NCBI GenBank assembly: GCA_030248195.1 | Contig: JASAND010012742.1 | Coordinates: forward strand, 17,440 to 81,439 | DNA length: 64,000 bases | Origin: Trissonchulus latispiculum | Taxonomy: Eukaryota; Nematoda; Enoplea; Enoplida; Ironidae | Direction: 5' to 3' | Shown: one piece after another, positions 19,938-30,690 of the stretch | Layout: the number at the start of each line of letters is the position of its first letter | Numbering within the stretch: the stretch's first letter is position 1 | Made by a program: the position numbers and the translations under genes | The notes under the pieces: model-generated | The model's database searches: none | What the model was told of the DNA's origin: nothing | What the model saw: the letters and a program-made list of their open reading frames with translations, nothing else

Positions 19938-20135
19938 TCAGTTTTCATTGACAAGATCAACTGTGTGCTTTGCAGATCCTCCATTGTTTACAGCTTTTGT
20001 TCTTTCTTCCACAACAGCAGCTTTCCTGCTTTCTTTTAAAAAACTTCCTTGAACAGTTGCATAACGCAGTACAATCCATCCAATACTGACAGCAAGTAGT
20101 CGCGTTATTACAATTTTTCTCGGGCTGTTGTACAT
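19938..20135 (-). CDS. Possible 65-residue single-pass membrane protein
   Basis: From an ATG at 20135-20133 the frame starts MYNSPRK, followed by a hydrophobic stretch (IVITRLLAVSIGWIVL). A basic and acidic tail (ESRKAAVVEERTKAV) and the C-terminus HTVDLVNEN come next. The composition is coding-like and the layout resembles small mitochondrial or ER membrane proteins, but I do not recognise the family. The first codons overlap the edge of a repeat (20124-20290), so the true start may be a spliced exon boundary instead. Confidence 0.35.
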   Translation of the reverse strand: MYNSPRKIVITRLLAVSIGWIVLRYATVQGSFLKESRKAAVVEERTKAVNNGGSAKHTVDLVNEN

Positions 20136-20138
20136 TTC

Positions 20139-20290
20139 ACGGGGACAGAAACCCCTGGAGTGCGTTAATTGCCTTCTTTCCACTTAAGTTAAAACTCAGA
20201 GACAATGGAGAATTGAGAAGGGTAGGTCAACGGCAATGACCTCACCGACTGTCTCCGTAAAATGAATATGAAATTGAAATCTGTCCCCGC
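20139..20290. mobile_element. Short CGGGGACAG-ended repeat (unoccupied form)
   Basis: Ends ACGGGGACAG and CTGTCCCCG are inverted. Its interior is the reverse complement of 20969-21735 without the 607-bp palindrome found there. A single CAGTCGGTG sits where the other copy carries two. Confidence 0.7.
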
Positions 20291-20566
20291 ATACCAAATG
20301 GGCTTTAGGAAAATGGCATTTTAATAATTAAACAAAGAAAGAACTTACATTTACATACCTATATAACTTTTCCCAAGCTTACGCATGTCCATAATTCTTG
20401 GGTTTCAATAAGCACCAAAACTGTTTATGTGAGTCAAATCAAAACTTTACATCATCAAAATTCCAAACAATTGAAAAAGTAACCGTTTCTCATTGCATTA
20501 TAAACATTATATAGGTAGTTAATATTAAATAATAATTTAATAGAAGGACCATTTTAAAATCATATA

Positions 20567-20843
20567 CAGGCCCGCACCCAGGATTTTGAAAAGGGGGGGT
20601 CCAAGGTAAAATGCAACGGGGGGTCTGGGGGCGGAGCCAATCAGAAGTTGAAAACTTTTTGCATTTTTGCCCCAGAACAGTATATTGGACGTTAATTTCT
20701 TGCAAAAAGCAAATTATCGCGCCGAGGGCGCGAAAATTTTTTAAAAAAAGCTGTTTTTCCCATAAAAATAGCAAAAATTTTCCATTTTGTCATCCCAAAA
20801 GGGGGGTCTAGAACCTTTGAAGCCCCCCCCCGGTGCGGCCTTG
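20567..20843. mobile_element. 277-bp MITE, hAT-like
   Basis: Inverted ends CAGGCCCGCACCCAGG and (complement) CAAGGCCGCACCGGGG flank a noncoding centre. Near-identical 8-mers ATCATATA (20559-20566) and ATCATAAA (20844-20851) fit a hAT-type target duplication. Confidence 0.65.
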
Positions 20844-20968
20844 ATCATAAACAATATAAAACTCTAAAAATCTTTTTAAAAATGTATAAATTTGTCATTC
20901 AAATAAAATTTAAGCGTGCAAAAACTCTTAACGAGAAAAGTCAACTTTTCTTAAAGTTCATTTAGTAT

Positions 20969-21735
20969 ACGGGGACAGATTTCAATTTCCCATTCATTTT
21001 ACTGGGCAGTCGGTGGGTCTTATCTCGATTACCGCCCCACCACTCAAAATCCATAAAACTTGACCAAATGAGCTAAAATTTGGTGTGGGTATGTTTTCGA
21101 CCACGCTGAGTTCAAAATTCAAATATCGCGAAATTTTTCGATTTCGCGGAATTCGATTTTTTTCGATTTCTAAGGGGGGACCAAGGGAAACCGAAAAATT
21201 TTTTGTCTTCGATTTTGCTGAAAAGATGTATATAGGGGTTTTCCGGGTCGTAGAACAGGAATCTGAAGTCAGTTTCTCGATTCTGCTTTTCGTTAGCTCA
21301 GCATAAGCTTACATCTTAAGTTTAAATCTTTAGCTTATACTGAGCTAACGAAAAGCTGAATTGAAAAATGGACTTCAGATTCGTGTTCTACGACCCCGAA
21401 AACTCCTATGTATGAACATCTTTTCATCAAAATCGAAGCCAAAAGATTCTTCGGTCTCCCTTGGTCCCCCCTTAGAAATCGAAAAAATCTAATTTCGCGA
21501 AATCGAAAAATTTCACGATATTTGAACTCAGCGTGGTCGAAAACATACCCACACCAAATTTTAGCTCATTTGGTCAAGTTTTAAGGATTTTGAGTACTGG
21601 GGGGGCAATCGAGATAAGACTCCAGTCGGTGAGGTCATTGCCTTTGACCTACTCTTCTCAATTCTCTACTGTCTCTGAGTTTTGACTTAAGTGGAAAAAA
21701 GGAAATTAACGCACTGCAAGGGTTTCTGTCCCCGT
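20969..21735. mobile_element. CGGGGACAG-ended repeat, occupied form
   Basis: Starts ACGGGGACAGATTTC and ends TTTCTGTCCCCGT. It is the reverse-complement relative of 20139-20290, enlarged by the palindrome at 21016-21622. Confidence 0.7.
21016..21622. mobile_element. 607-bp near-perfect palindrome with 9-bp target duplication
   Basis: Flanked by CAGTCGGTG at 21007-21015 and 21623-21631. Arms of about 290 bp start GTCTTATCTCGATT and fold back around a centre near 21320. It has no coding capacity. A 9-bp duplication and long terminal repeats suit Mutator-like MITEs. ORFs within it mirror each other across strands. Confidence 0.75.
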
Positions 21736-22422
21736 AAAATGTACAACAGCCTTTTCTCGGATTAAATTTGGACAAATCGGAACTGCATTACCCCGCACCT
21801 ATCGGCTCGATGGATTTGGCAGCAAGTGATCTCATTGCTATCTCTAAATTGATCTCATTCCTTTTATTTTCGACTCATACTATGACCTCATCCTTTTGCA
21901 ATCATTCTACTAACATTGAATTAAAAATGTATCTATATTCTCTCTCAACATGATCTCATAACTGTGCCAACATCAATCAATCATCTCCCCTGAAGCTGAT
22001 ATGCCTGTCCAACCGCAACCACCAAGATATAAAGCAATAAGATAGAAACGAAAAGAAACAACCTTCCACAACTTGCTCCATCTACATGACATTCCGACTC
22101 AACCGGGCTCAACAAATCACACAAAGCCGATAAAAAGGCTAATTGGAAGCCGTGAGCACCCAATCATGAGGAAACCTGGCTGATCTCTCATCTGCCAAAA
22201 CAGGCTATGTTTTATTCTTGGTTTTTCGTATATTTTAAAACGGCTTTGTTTTAGTAGTAGAAAGTACGAGACTGGTTAAATCTCATCTTGATGATTTTTC
22301 CAGAATTGGGAGAAATATTAATGTGCATGATTATCACGAATACGGCTATATACACGAATATTTTATCTTCTTGCACTTAGTCTCTACAAAGCAGTATGGG
22401 AAAGTTAAACGCATTAAAGTGT
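21736..22422. other. Stretch without a confident gene
   Basis: On the minus strand, 22163-21981 is open and reads like a membrane segment (LFLFVSILLLYILVVAVG), but it lacks an ATG and has an in-frame stop just upstream with no acceptor between. A segment at 22350-22395 (ATCTTCTTGCACTTAGTCTCTAC) is closely related to the complement of 39530-39565. Confidence 0.35.
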
Positions 22423-22615
22423 TGCAGTGCAACTTAGAGCTAACTAACTTTAATTCCCGAACTCAAAACCCAAACAATTACTACGAATTCCAAAGTTCAG
22501 CCGTTCCAAGAAGCGAGCTGAGACAAAACATGGCCTTAAGCATAAATTGCTTAAAGGTCAATAAAACAATAAAACAATATATATTAGTTAAGTAATTTAG
22601 ATTATGACACTCCGG
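22423..22615. repeat. Dispersed repeat copy 1
   Basis: About 190 bases starting GTTGCAGTGCAACT and ending with AATAAAACAAT-type tandem bases and TTTAGATTATGACACT are repeated with few changes at 30423-30612. The 3' simple-repeat tail is reminiscent of a SINE, but no pol III boxes were seen. Confidence 0.6.
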
Positions 22616-22771
22616 GGGTTAATTTCAAAACGTCCTCGTTTTTGATTACTCTATATGACTCGAAATATGGAAAGTGAGCTTTTTGACATATTAATAATTT
22701 CGAAATAATACATGAATAAAAAAAAAGAATAAACCCAATGGAAAAATATACAGTACAAAGTTATAAACACA

Positions 22772-25198
22772 GGGCCTTTTCATAAAAAGCTTAAACGGCT
22801 TAGCTTAAACGGCTTAGCTTAAAGGGCTTAAATGGCTTAAAAATTCCTTTTCATAAATAATCGGCTTAAATTGCTTAAACGGCTTAAATGGCTTAGGCGG
22901 CTTAAACGGCTTAGCTTAAACAGCTTAATTTAAGCCGTTTAAGCCGATTAAGCCGATTATTTATGAAAAGGATTTTAAAGCCATTTAAGCTAAGCCGTTT
23001 AAGCTAAGCCGTTTAAGCCTATTATGTAAGAAAGTCTTTTGACTATTAATACATAAAAGCAAATGAACTTCCTGCTTCATTGTAGCTTATATCCTACACC
23101 ATTTAAGGTACTGGTTCGGGTATATGCACCAAACTTTTAAAGTCTGTAATTTATTCAGTTCTTTGAGTTCAACAATGATTTGGATAGGAATAATTTTAAA
23201 GCTTAGGAATGTGTCGATTACGCAAAATGAAGTATTTCTGACGTAATTCTACTGTTTGAATTGGACATGTGATAACACAAAAGTAATTTGTGAACATTTA
23301 TTTATTTGTCTTCATGATCCACTCAAACTTAATTCAAATATATACTTTCTATTGTACGAAATTTTAAAAATGGAAATTTAAAAATTGACTCAAGTTTTCC
23401 TTAATATGTAGAATACTTGTATATAATGGACAGGGATTACAAGTTTTTACATTTACATTGAAAGATTTACATTGAGAAAGAAAATCATATGCTTATCTAT
23501 TTAATGAAACCCACTTAATTTTTGAATTATTACACACATAAAAATCCAAATACAGTACCTCACGTCTCTCACCCGAAATGGGTTGGAATTAAAATAAAAA
23601 AACTTGATAAAAATTAGCTTAATTTTTTAATTTTATACTGTTTACAATGCAACTGTTTATCCTAGATCAAATATTGCATTAGAAAGAAATTTGATGGCAT
23701 TGAGGTTTTACGGTAATATTGGCCCATTTTGGTTGAGCAGACGGAAAATTAAGTGGAATTTCTGATAGTTGTTTGGTAGGATTCTGCTATAACGTCAATT
23801 CTTAGTTTTGCGTAAATGTGGTTGACGTTAGAAAATTGTTCTTCCACGTGTACTAAAAAATGCTGGCCATAGGTGAGTGAGCGGATGAGAAGCAGACTGT
23901 CCATTACAAGTCTCTACAGATTGAGTAAAACTTTGATCAGTTGGTGCAAGCCAGCCACAGTCAGTATAATAAGTAGGAACCTCGGGCACCACAACCACAA
24001 ATTGGGGAAATTGGGGACCTTACTGGTATCTCATGCAACCATGCCCACTGGAAGAACTAGGCTCTGCTGCGAAATAATGCCTTGTTTGGGGCCTGCTCGT
24101 TTCAATTTCATTTTGAAAATTATAAATTTAAAATTTAAAATACGCATTAGCAACAAAAGCTTACAGAGGAATTCCAAGAAATATCATAAGTAACTATGCC
24201 CTCCCCCCGGAAAAGCTGAGGCTCAACTGGGGGAATAATGCCGCCTTAGGGGACTGCTTGTTAAATTTCTTACAATAGAACGAATCTGGATTGTTTTTGA
24301 TGATTGAATCATGAAAACGAATAGATTTACAAATTTTCAACAGAATATCGCTCCGTGACTCAAAACTTGGTGTGCAGCGCTACCCTCACACACCACTTTA
24401 TAACTGGATATCCGAAATAATCCAGAGAGGACCAAAGAAAAGTAAGGGTTGGATGACAGACTACTCCGCTCAACGAACATGACTCAAAAGATTTTGGGTT
24501 TGACTCAAGAAGTGTGCTTGCTAATGGTACAGCATTGCATTACAGTACAGCATTAACAAAGCTGTAAACTGGAGAATTTATGTAAAACTTGTATAAGCAT
24601 AAAATAACCTAAGTCAAGTAAACAAAAAGTATTTTTTGACTTGAATAAGCTTTTAAAACTGTAAATCTGATAAATAGAAGGTTATTCATCAAGTTGAGCC
24701 AGTTTTTAAAATATTTACCTGTAGTAGAAAGCATGCCAATAAGGCCATTGAATTCTCCACACAGTGAGCTTCATTTTGATATAAATATCATTGGCCTACT
24801 CCAAATATTGAGGAAGTTATGAACGTTTTAATATTACTACTACCATGGTTTAAGCCGTTTAAGCGCGGTGATTTTACGCGGCTTAAAAATCAGGCAATTT
24901 GAACTGAATTTTAAGCCATCGGCTTAAAAAGCTTAAACTAAAATTATTTATGAAAAGGAGACCGGCTTAAACGGCTTAATTATAAGCCACTTCATTTTTA
25001 AGCCGGTGTGCTTTTTATGAAAAGGATTCGGCTTAAAGTTTAAGCCGATGGTTATTTATGAAAAGGGTCGGCTTAAACGGCTTAAATTTAAACCGTTTAA
25101 GCCACTTAAGCCGTTTAAGCCGTTTAAGCCGACCACCCTTTTCATAAATAAATTCACTTTTATGCTAAGCCGTTTAAGCGCCTTTTATGAAATGGCCC
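22772..25198. mobile_element. Foldback-like element made of GGCTTAAAC words
   Basis: Begins GGGCCTTTTCATAAAAAGC and ends GCCTTTTATGAAATGGCCC, with ACA on each side (22769-22771 and 25199-25201). Subterminal blocks (22785-23025 and 24845-25185) are arrays of GGCTTAAAC / TAAGCCGTTTAAGC words, punctuated by internal copies of CCTTTTCATAAATA. The 1.8-kb centre is AT-rich without a recognisable gene. Confidence 0.65.
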
Positions 25199-25229
25199 AC
25201 AGAAATAAAAAAAAGTTTTAAGATATTGT

Positions 25230-25545
25230 TGGGGTATTGTTGTTGTGTGGGGGGGGTGGGGGTGGGGGGGGGGAGTGGGGGGGGGGGGGGGGAGAGGGAA
25301 GAGGGAGGAGCCGGGGAAAAAAGAGGAAGGGAGGGGGGGAGGAGAATTGGGGGGGAAATTGTGGGGGGGGGGGGTATGGGTTTTGGGGGGGGTGGGGGGG
25401 GAGAGATGGTAAGGGGGGGGGGGGTTGGTAGGGGGGGGGTGGGATGGGGGGGGAGGAGATGGTAGAGGGGTATAGGTGGTTGTTGGGTTGGGTTGTTGGG
25501 GGGGTTTTGGGGTGGGTGGTTGGGGTGGGGGGGGTGGGGGGCAGC
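25230..25545. repeat. Extreme G-rich low-complexity tract
   Basis: Over 300 bases of G runs broken by single T, A or GA. It replaces the end of the minus-strand ORF beside it, which therefore runs into a meaningless Pro-rich tail. It is either a genuine G-tract (G-quadruplex prone) or an assembly error. Similar patches occur at 2500-2740, 10619-10700, 16676-16713, 31660-31790 and 45960-46335. Confidence 0.7.
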
Positions 25546-26920
25546 AAGAATGGATCTTCCGAGACTTCTAGGTACTGGAATCCAACCTGCTCACATCGGT
25601 ATCGAATATATCGTTCGAATTCTGCAGGAGCACCAGCTGGAAAAGCGATCTTGTCCTGCGGTATCATGGACGACATGAATACGCGAGACGACACATGCTG
25701 AAAGCTGCGCTCGATCGCATCGAAGCCATCATGCCAGCTCCCTGGAGATTGGATGTCGTTAATATCGAAATACAGAATGATCTTGTGGAATTCTTCAGGT
25801 TTGATGTTGTATTCACGAAGCATTTCGGGAACGTCGGCCATCATCCCGTTACTTTTGGGATACACAACTCCACTTTCGACCGATTTGAGATGCCGAAGAT
25901 TGGAATGGCTCAGCAAAAGGAAGGTTCGGTAGTAGCCTGGATCGATCGGTGCTGAACACCACTGGCCCAAGTCGAGACTGGGGCTCAATCCTCGACCTTC
26001 TTGAATGCCACTGATGAATCCTCGCACGATCTGACCGTAACGATCGATTCCAGGCCATCTTTCTGGTGGTGACTTCAGGGTGTTGGTGATCGACAGGCCA
26101 TTGTTCCAAAACCTGTCCTTTCCGCACGCGACCAAAACAGTGTTATCGAAGTCAATGACTTCAGCAACGCTGTTGAGGGTGGTTCCAGCTGCGTGTGCTT
26201 GTACAGCAGTTCCCATATTACATCTTCTCTTCGCAGGATCCATTGACCATCAGCCCCGAAATGATATGAAGACGACTTCGCAGCAAGAGTTTCTCGCGTC
26301 CGAACTGATGGGTCGGCCAGGAGATTGTACGCTTCCTGATATCTTCCGCTTTGAATCAATCGGATATAGGTCAATGCTTGCATTTTGCACCAGAACTCAA
26401 GAGTACAGTTGCCAAGAATGATCTTCAGCGGCTCGGCAAAGTACAGACTTGTGGCATTGTCAGGCTCAGCAACATTGACCAATAGCTTCTCCGCACCAAG
26501 GAGGCCATCATGAACCAAGCCGGCTCCATCATCAGATTGTTCTATTGGCTGATCGTTGTCACGTTCTGGAGGAGGACGAGGTGCAGCTGAAGTATGTGAA
26601 GCTTCCTGCTTCGACTGAGATTCGCGATCCTTGTAAAACTTGTGCTTAAAACTTCACTCCTCATTGTCCGAAGCATCTGAACTGGAGTCATCATTTTCTT
26701 TGATGCCGGTGGACGTATCAGACAGATCATCTTCCGCAGGTTCATTTGACCCTTCGCAATTGGTGCTAAGCTGTGCGGTAGGCGCAACAGACCGAGATAG
26801 ACCCGAGCCTGGACGATCCCCATCACCAGACGATTGATGCCAGGTCACGCCTGAGCATTGGTTGTCATCATCTGATCCCTGCCGAAGGTTTCCTGAGCAG
26901 GCACCGTCGGTCTGTCCTTC
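25546..26920 (-). pseudogene. Broken third ORF downstream of a Gypsy integrase, SGNH-hydrolase-like
   Basis: Read on the minus strand, the frame begins after a good acceptor (TTTGTTTGTTGCAG, next base 26920) with an acidic, Ser-rich region to a TGA near 26657-26655. The same frame continues to about 26150, where a frameshift leads into the last part. That part contains LLLSHSNLRHL (about 25870), DINDI (about 25755), VFMSSMIPQ and YIRYRCEQVGFQYLEV. The order Ser block, N-D block and downstream strand resembles SGNH/GDSL hydrolases, with the usual GDS changed to SHS. The position just after integrase, reached by splicing, is where env-type ORFs sit. The G-rich tract removes its 3' end. Function and activity are unproven. 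Confidence 0.45.
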
Positions 26921-26991
26921 CTGCAACAAACAAAATGAATAAATTAGGGAAACATTATCACCATAAAAGTTGTTTGGTACATGGCGAGACG

Positions 26992-28600
26992 CTAGACTAT
27001 TGTCGGGGCCAGTTTAGTGGACCGAAGATTATACTTATGGGTGATTATAGTGGGACATTTTTCATCCTTTAAATTTTCTTGTGATTCTTTTGAAAAATGT
27101 CTATTTTTCGATTCTCCACTTTGTGGTGACGAAAGATCTTCTGTCTGACTGTGCTCAACACGAAACGCCTCTTCTTCAATTGAAGAAGGCGAAAACAATG
27201 AGCAGTCCATTTCGCTGTAAGGTTTAACATTATTGAAATGGTAACAATCAAATTTTCGTTTCGGGTCTGCAATAAAGTATGCTACGATGTTAGGCATTTC
27301 TACACTGGTGACCCTGTAGGGGTCAACCCAGTGGTCTTTCTTTAGTTTTGAAGTCAGTCCAACGCCGGTTGCCGGATTACGAATGTAAACACGGCTACCA
27401 ACACGGACGTCTGGAGTCTAGCGGTTTTATCATATCTTTCCTTTTGTTCTTTCTTTTCAATTCTGGCTTTCGTTGTTTTCCAAGCCAGACGAAGTGAATT
27501 CAAGAGATCACTTACGTATGACCGTACATCGGTAAAAGTTACCTTTGGCGGCTGGAATACTAAGTCTATAGGCGGGAATGGATCCCGACCATATAGCAAA
27601 AAATACGGCGATTCCATTGTCGCAGCATGAGGCGCACAGCGGAGGCTGTACAACGCTGCAGGGACATAGTCGTCCCAGTCGCACTGAGAATTGTTGGTAT
27701 ACATCGACAGTATTGTCATCATAGTAGCATGCTGCCTTCTATCTGACCATTACACTGAGGATGATGTGAGGTGGTGTTCACCTTGCGAATGCGAAAGAGT
27801 GAACATACCTCTTTGACAATCTTTGATAAGAAATTTTGTCCTCTGTCCGACACAAGTGTACGTGGAGGACCGTACCTGGCAATGATTTCATCAAACAGGC
27901 ATCTGGCAATTGTTTGTGCAGTCATGTCGGCAATAGGAAATGCTTCGGGAAATTTTGTGAATGCATAATTCTAGTAAATATTTGTTACCTTTTTCTGTTA
28001 GTGGCAATGGTCCCGTTATGTCAACATGAAGCCTTTCCCAAGGACCGGTTGGAGGGATAGGAACTAGTGGAGCACGTGGGCGCTTAACCGGATCTTTTCG
28101 TGCTCCACAGTCCTTGCAACCCTTAATCCAACTCTTGACAAATGAACTCATACCGGGCCAGTAATATCTTTGTTTTACTCGTTGATATGTCTTGTCAAAG
28201 CCCAGATGTCCAGAAAGTGAGCTGTTATGAAATGCTTCAAGGACGGTTTTATACAAGTCTTGTGAACATATATGATGCCCGCACCTTGTTTTTGTTTCAG
28301 AATTGTATAGAAGTCCATCTTCCAATCTTAGCTCTGGAAGTATAGTCTTTGCTTCATTTGATAAGCTGCCTTTCGGAAGGAGCCCTTTTAAGTGATCTAT
28401 TAAAGGACCTAAGATCGGATCTTTTTGCTGAGCTAGCTGCAGACACGGTGTCTCCAGTGTAGTCACTGAGAGAACCAGTCGACTCAAAGCATCGGCATTA
28501 GTATTTTGCTTACCAGGTTTATGTTCAATCTCCATGTCATATCCTTGAGTAAATGCTCCACAATCGCTGAAAAAAATTGTCATGTTTTGCAAAACTATAC
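26992..28600 (-). pseudogene. Gypsy RNase H end plus integrase, broken (copy 1)
   Basis: On the minus strand: the RNase H end (HKPGKQNTNADALSRL, about 28520), an HHCC-type zinc region ending WIKGCKDCG (about 28110), the integrase core DITGPLPL (about 28015), VSDRGQNF (about 27845) and HPQCNGQIE (about 27750). A C-terminal region follows, ending YNLRSTKLAP near 27000. Frame changes near 27960 and 27720, among others, break it. It is closely related to 28999-30390 on the other strand. Confidence 0.75.
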
Positions 28601-28849
28601 TTATGATGGCAGCTCACGTGATAGCAGTTGAAGAGATTACCATGCCTCGATGATCGGCCTTGACGAGACCTTCAAATCCACACCTCTATTAAATTTTTAC
28701 GGCTTATTTAGCTCAAGAAATGGCGGATTATTGGAATCTGAGCCAAAGAAGATAGAAAGTTGCTTCAAAAAGCAAAAAATGTTGTTTCAATTGATCTTTT
28801 CAACTGAGATAATAGCACCATGCAGCTGCTGCTCAACTGCAAAATTGAA
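28601..28849. other. Spacer between the two integrase copies
   Basis: AT-rich sequence of no recognised class separating two Gypsy fragments that point away from each other. Confidence 0.4.
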
Positions 28850-28998
28850 AACCGTCCTGAACGGAACGGAAAATTTGAAGCGGGATTATGGAGGGTAGTT
28901 AGAAACAATTCAAATGAACTTATTTTGGAAAGTTTCATCAAATTTCATCTTGGTTTGAGCCGTCAAATAACAATATGTGCCCAAAAGGAATCACCACC
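28850..28998. mobile_element. End of a TTAA-family element, copy 1
   Basis: Ends GGAATCACCACCTTAA and closely matches 31830-31971. It joins the Gypsy fragment exactly at a TTAA that the other Gypsy copy has uninterrupted, so this is a piggyBac-like insertion into that Gypsy copy. The other end was not found. Confidence 0.55.
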
Positions 28999-30390
28999 TT
29001 AAAAGGGCTCCTTCCGAAAGGTAGCTTATCAAGTGAAGCAAAGAAGATACTTCCAGAGATAAGATTGGAAGATGGACTTCTATACAATTCTAAAACAAAA
29101 ACAAGGTGCGGGCATCCTGTATATGTTCCACAGAGCTTGTATAAATCGTCCTTGAAGCATTTCATAACAGCTAACTTTCTGGATATCTGGGCTTTGACAA
29201 GACATATCAACGGGTAAAACAAAGATTAATTAGTAGAACAAATTACTGGCCTGGTATGCGTTCATTTGTCAAGGGTTGGATTAAGGGTTGCAAGGACTGT
29301 GGAACACAAAACGATCCGGTTAAGCGCCCACGTGCTCCACTGGTTCCTATCCGTCCAACCGGACCTTGGGAAAGGTTTCATGTGGACATAACGGGACCAT
29401 TGTCACTAACAGAAAAAGGTAACAAATATTTACTAGAATTTCAGGATGCATTCACAAAATTTTCCGAAGCATTTCCTATTGCTGACATGACTGCACAAGC
29501 AATTGCCAGATGCCTGTTTGATGAAATCATTGCCAGATACGGTCCTCCACGTACACTTATGTCGGACAGAGTACAAAATTTCTTATCAAAGATTGTTAAA
29601 GATGTATGTGCACTCTGTCGCATTCGCAAGGTGAACACCACCTCATATCATCCTCAGTGTACTGGTCAGATAGAAAGGCAGCATGCTACTATGATGACAA
29701 TACTGTCGATGTATACCAACAATTCTCAGTGCGACTGGGACGACAATGTTCCTGCAGCGTTGTACAGCCTCCGCTGTGCGCTTCATGCTGCGACAATGGA
29801 ATCACCGTATTTTTTCCTATATGGTCGGGATCCATTCCCGCCTATAGACTTAGTATTCCAACCGCCAAGGGTAACTTTCACCGATGTACGGTCATGCGTA
29901 AGTGATCTCTTGCATTCACTTCGTCTGGCTTGGAAAACCACGAAAGCCAGATTTGAAAAAGACCAGAAAGCACAAAAAGAAAGATATGATACAACAGCTG
30001 CGATTCCAGACGTCCGTGTTGGTAGCCATTCGTAATCCGGCAACCGGCGTTGGACTAACTTCAAAACTAAAGAAAGACCACTGGGTTGGCCCTTACAGGG
30101 TCCCAGTGTAGAAATGCCTAATATCGTAGCATACTTCATTGCAGATCCGAAACGAAAATCTGATTGTTACCATTTCAATAATGTTAAACCTTACTGCGAA
30201 ATGGACTGCTCATTGTTTTCGCCTTCTTCGCTTGAAGAAGAGGCGTTTCGTGTTGAGCACAGTAAGTGAAAAGTTCTTTCGCCACCACAAAGCGAAAAAT
30301 CGAAAAATAGACATTTTTCAAAAGAATCACAAGAAAATTTAAAGGATGAAAAATGTCCCACTATAAAGGAAGGTTGCAGTGCCACACCTC
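28999..30390 (+). pseudogene. Gypsy integrase, broken (copy 2)
   Basis: Starts at the TTAA junction with LKGLLPKGS, loses frame near 29215, then is open from about 29256 to 30035. It shows GCKDCG, DITGPLSL (about 29387), MSDRVQNF with Gly changed to Val (about 29560) and HPQCTGQIERQ (about 29652). The C-terminal domain continues in other frames to about 30390. It is the inverted relative of 26992-28600, but no SGNH-like ORF follows. Confidence 0.75.
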
Positions 30391-30422
30391 GCCACACTGC
30401 ATGCCCCCCCGGGGCACTACTT

Positions 30423-30690
30423 GTTGCAGTGCAACTCAGAGTTCACTAACTTTAATCCCGATCACAAACCCAAACAATTACAAGGAATTCTAAAGTTCAG
30501 CCGTTCCAAGAAAACGAGCTGAGACAAAACATGGCCTTAAGCATAAATTGCTTAAAGGTCAATAAAACAATGCAATAATTAATATTAGCTCTGTAATTTA
30601 GATTATGACACTAATTATGACAATAATTAAGTAATAAAACTATACAATAATCATTATTGGCTAAGTAATTTAGATTATGACACCTGTTTG
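30423..30690. repeat. Dispersed repeat copy 2
   Basis: Second copy of the repeat at 22423-22615, with an additional diverged repeat of its AATAAAACAAT tail to about 30690. Confidence 0.6.

Noticed and set aside
21981..22163. Minus-strand membrane-like ORF
   Set aside because: No ATG, an in-frame stop immediately upstream and no acceptor between; the hydrophobic pattern alone is not enough.
25187..25465. Gly-rich ORFs on the plus strand
   Set aside because: They come from the G-homopolymer tract and have no protein-like composition.
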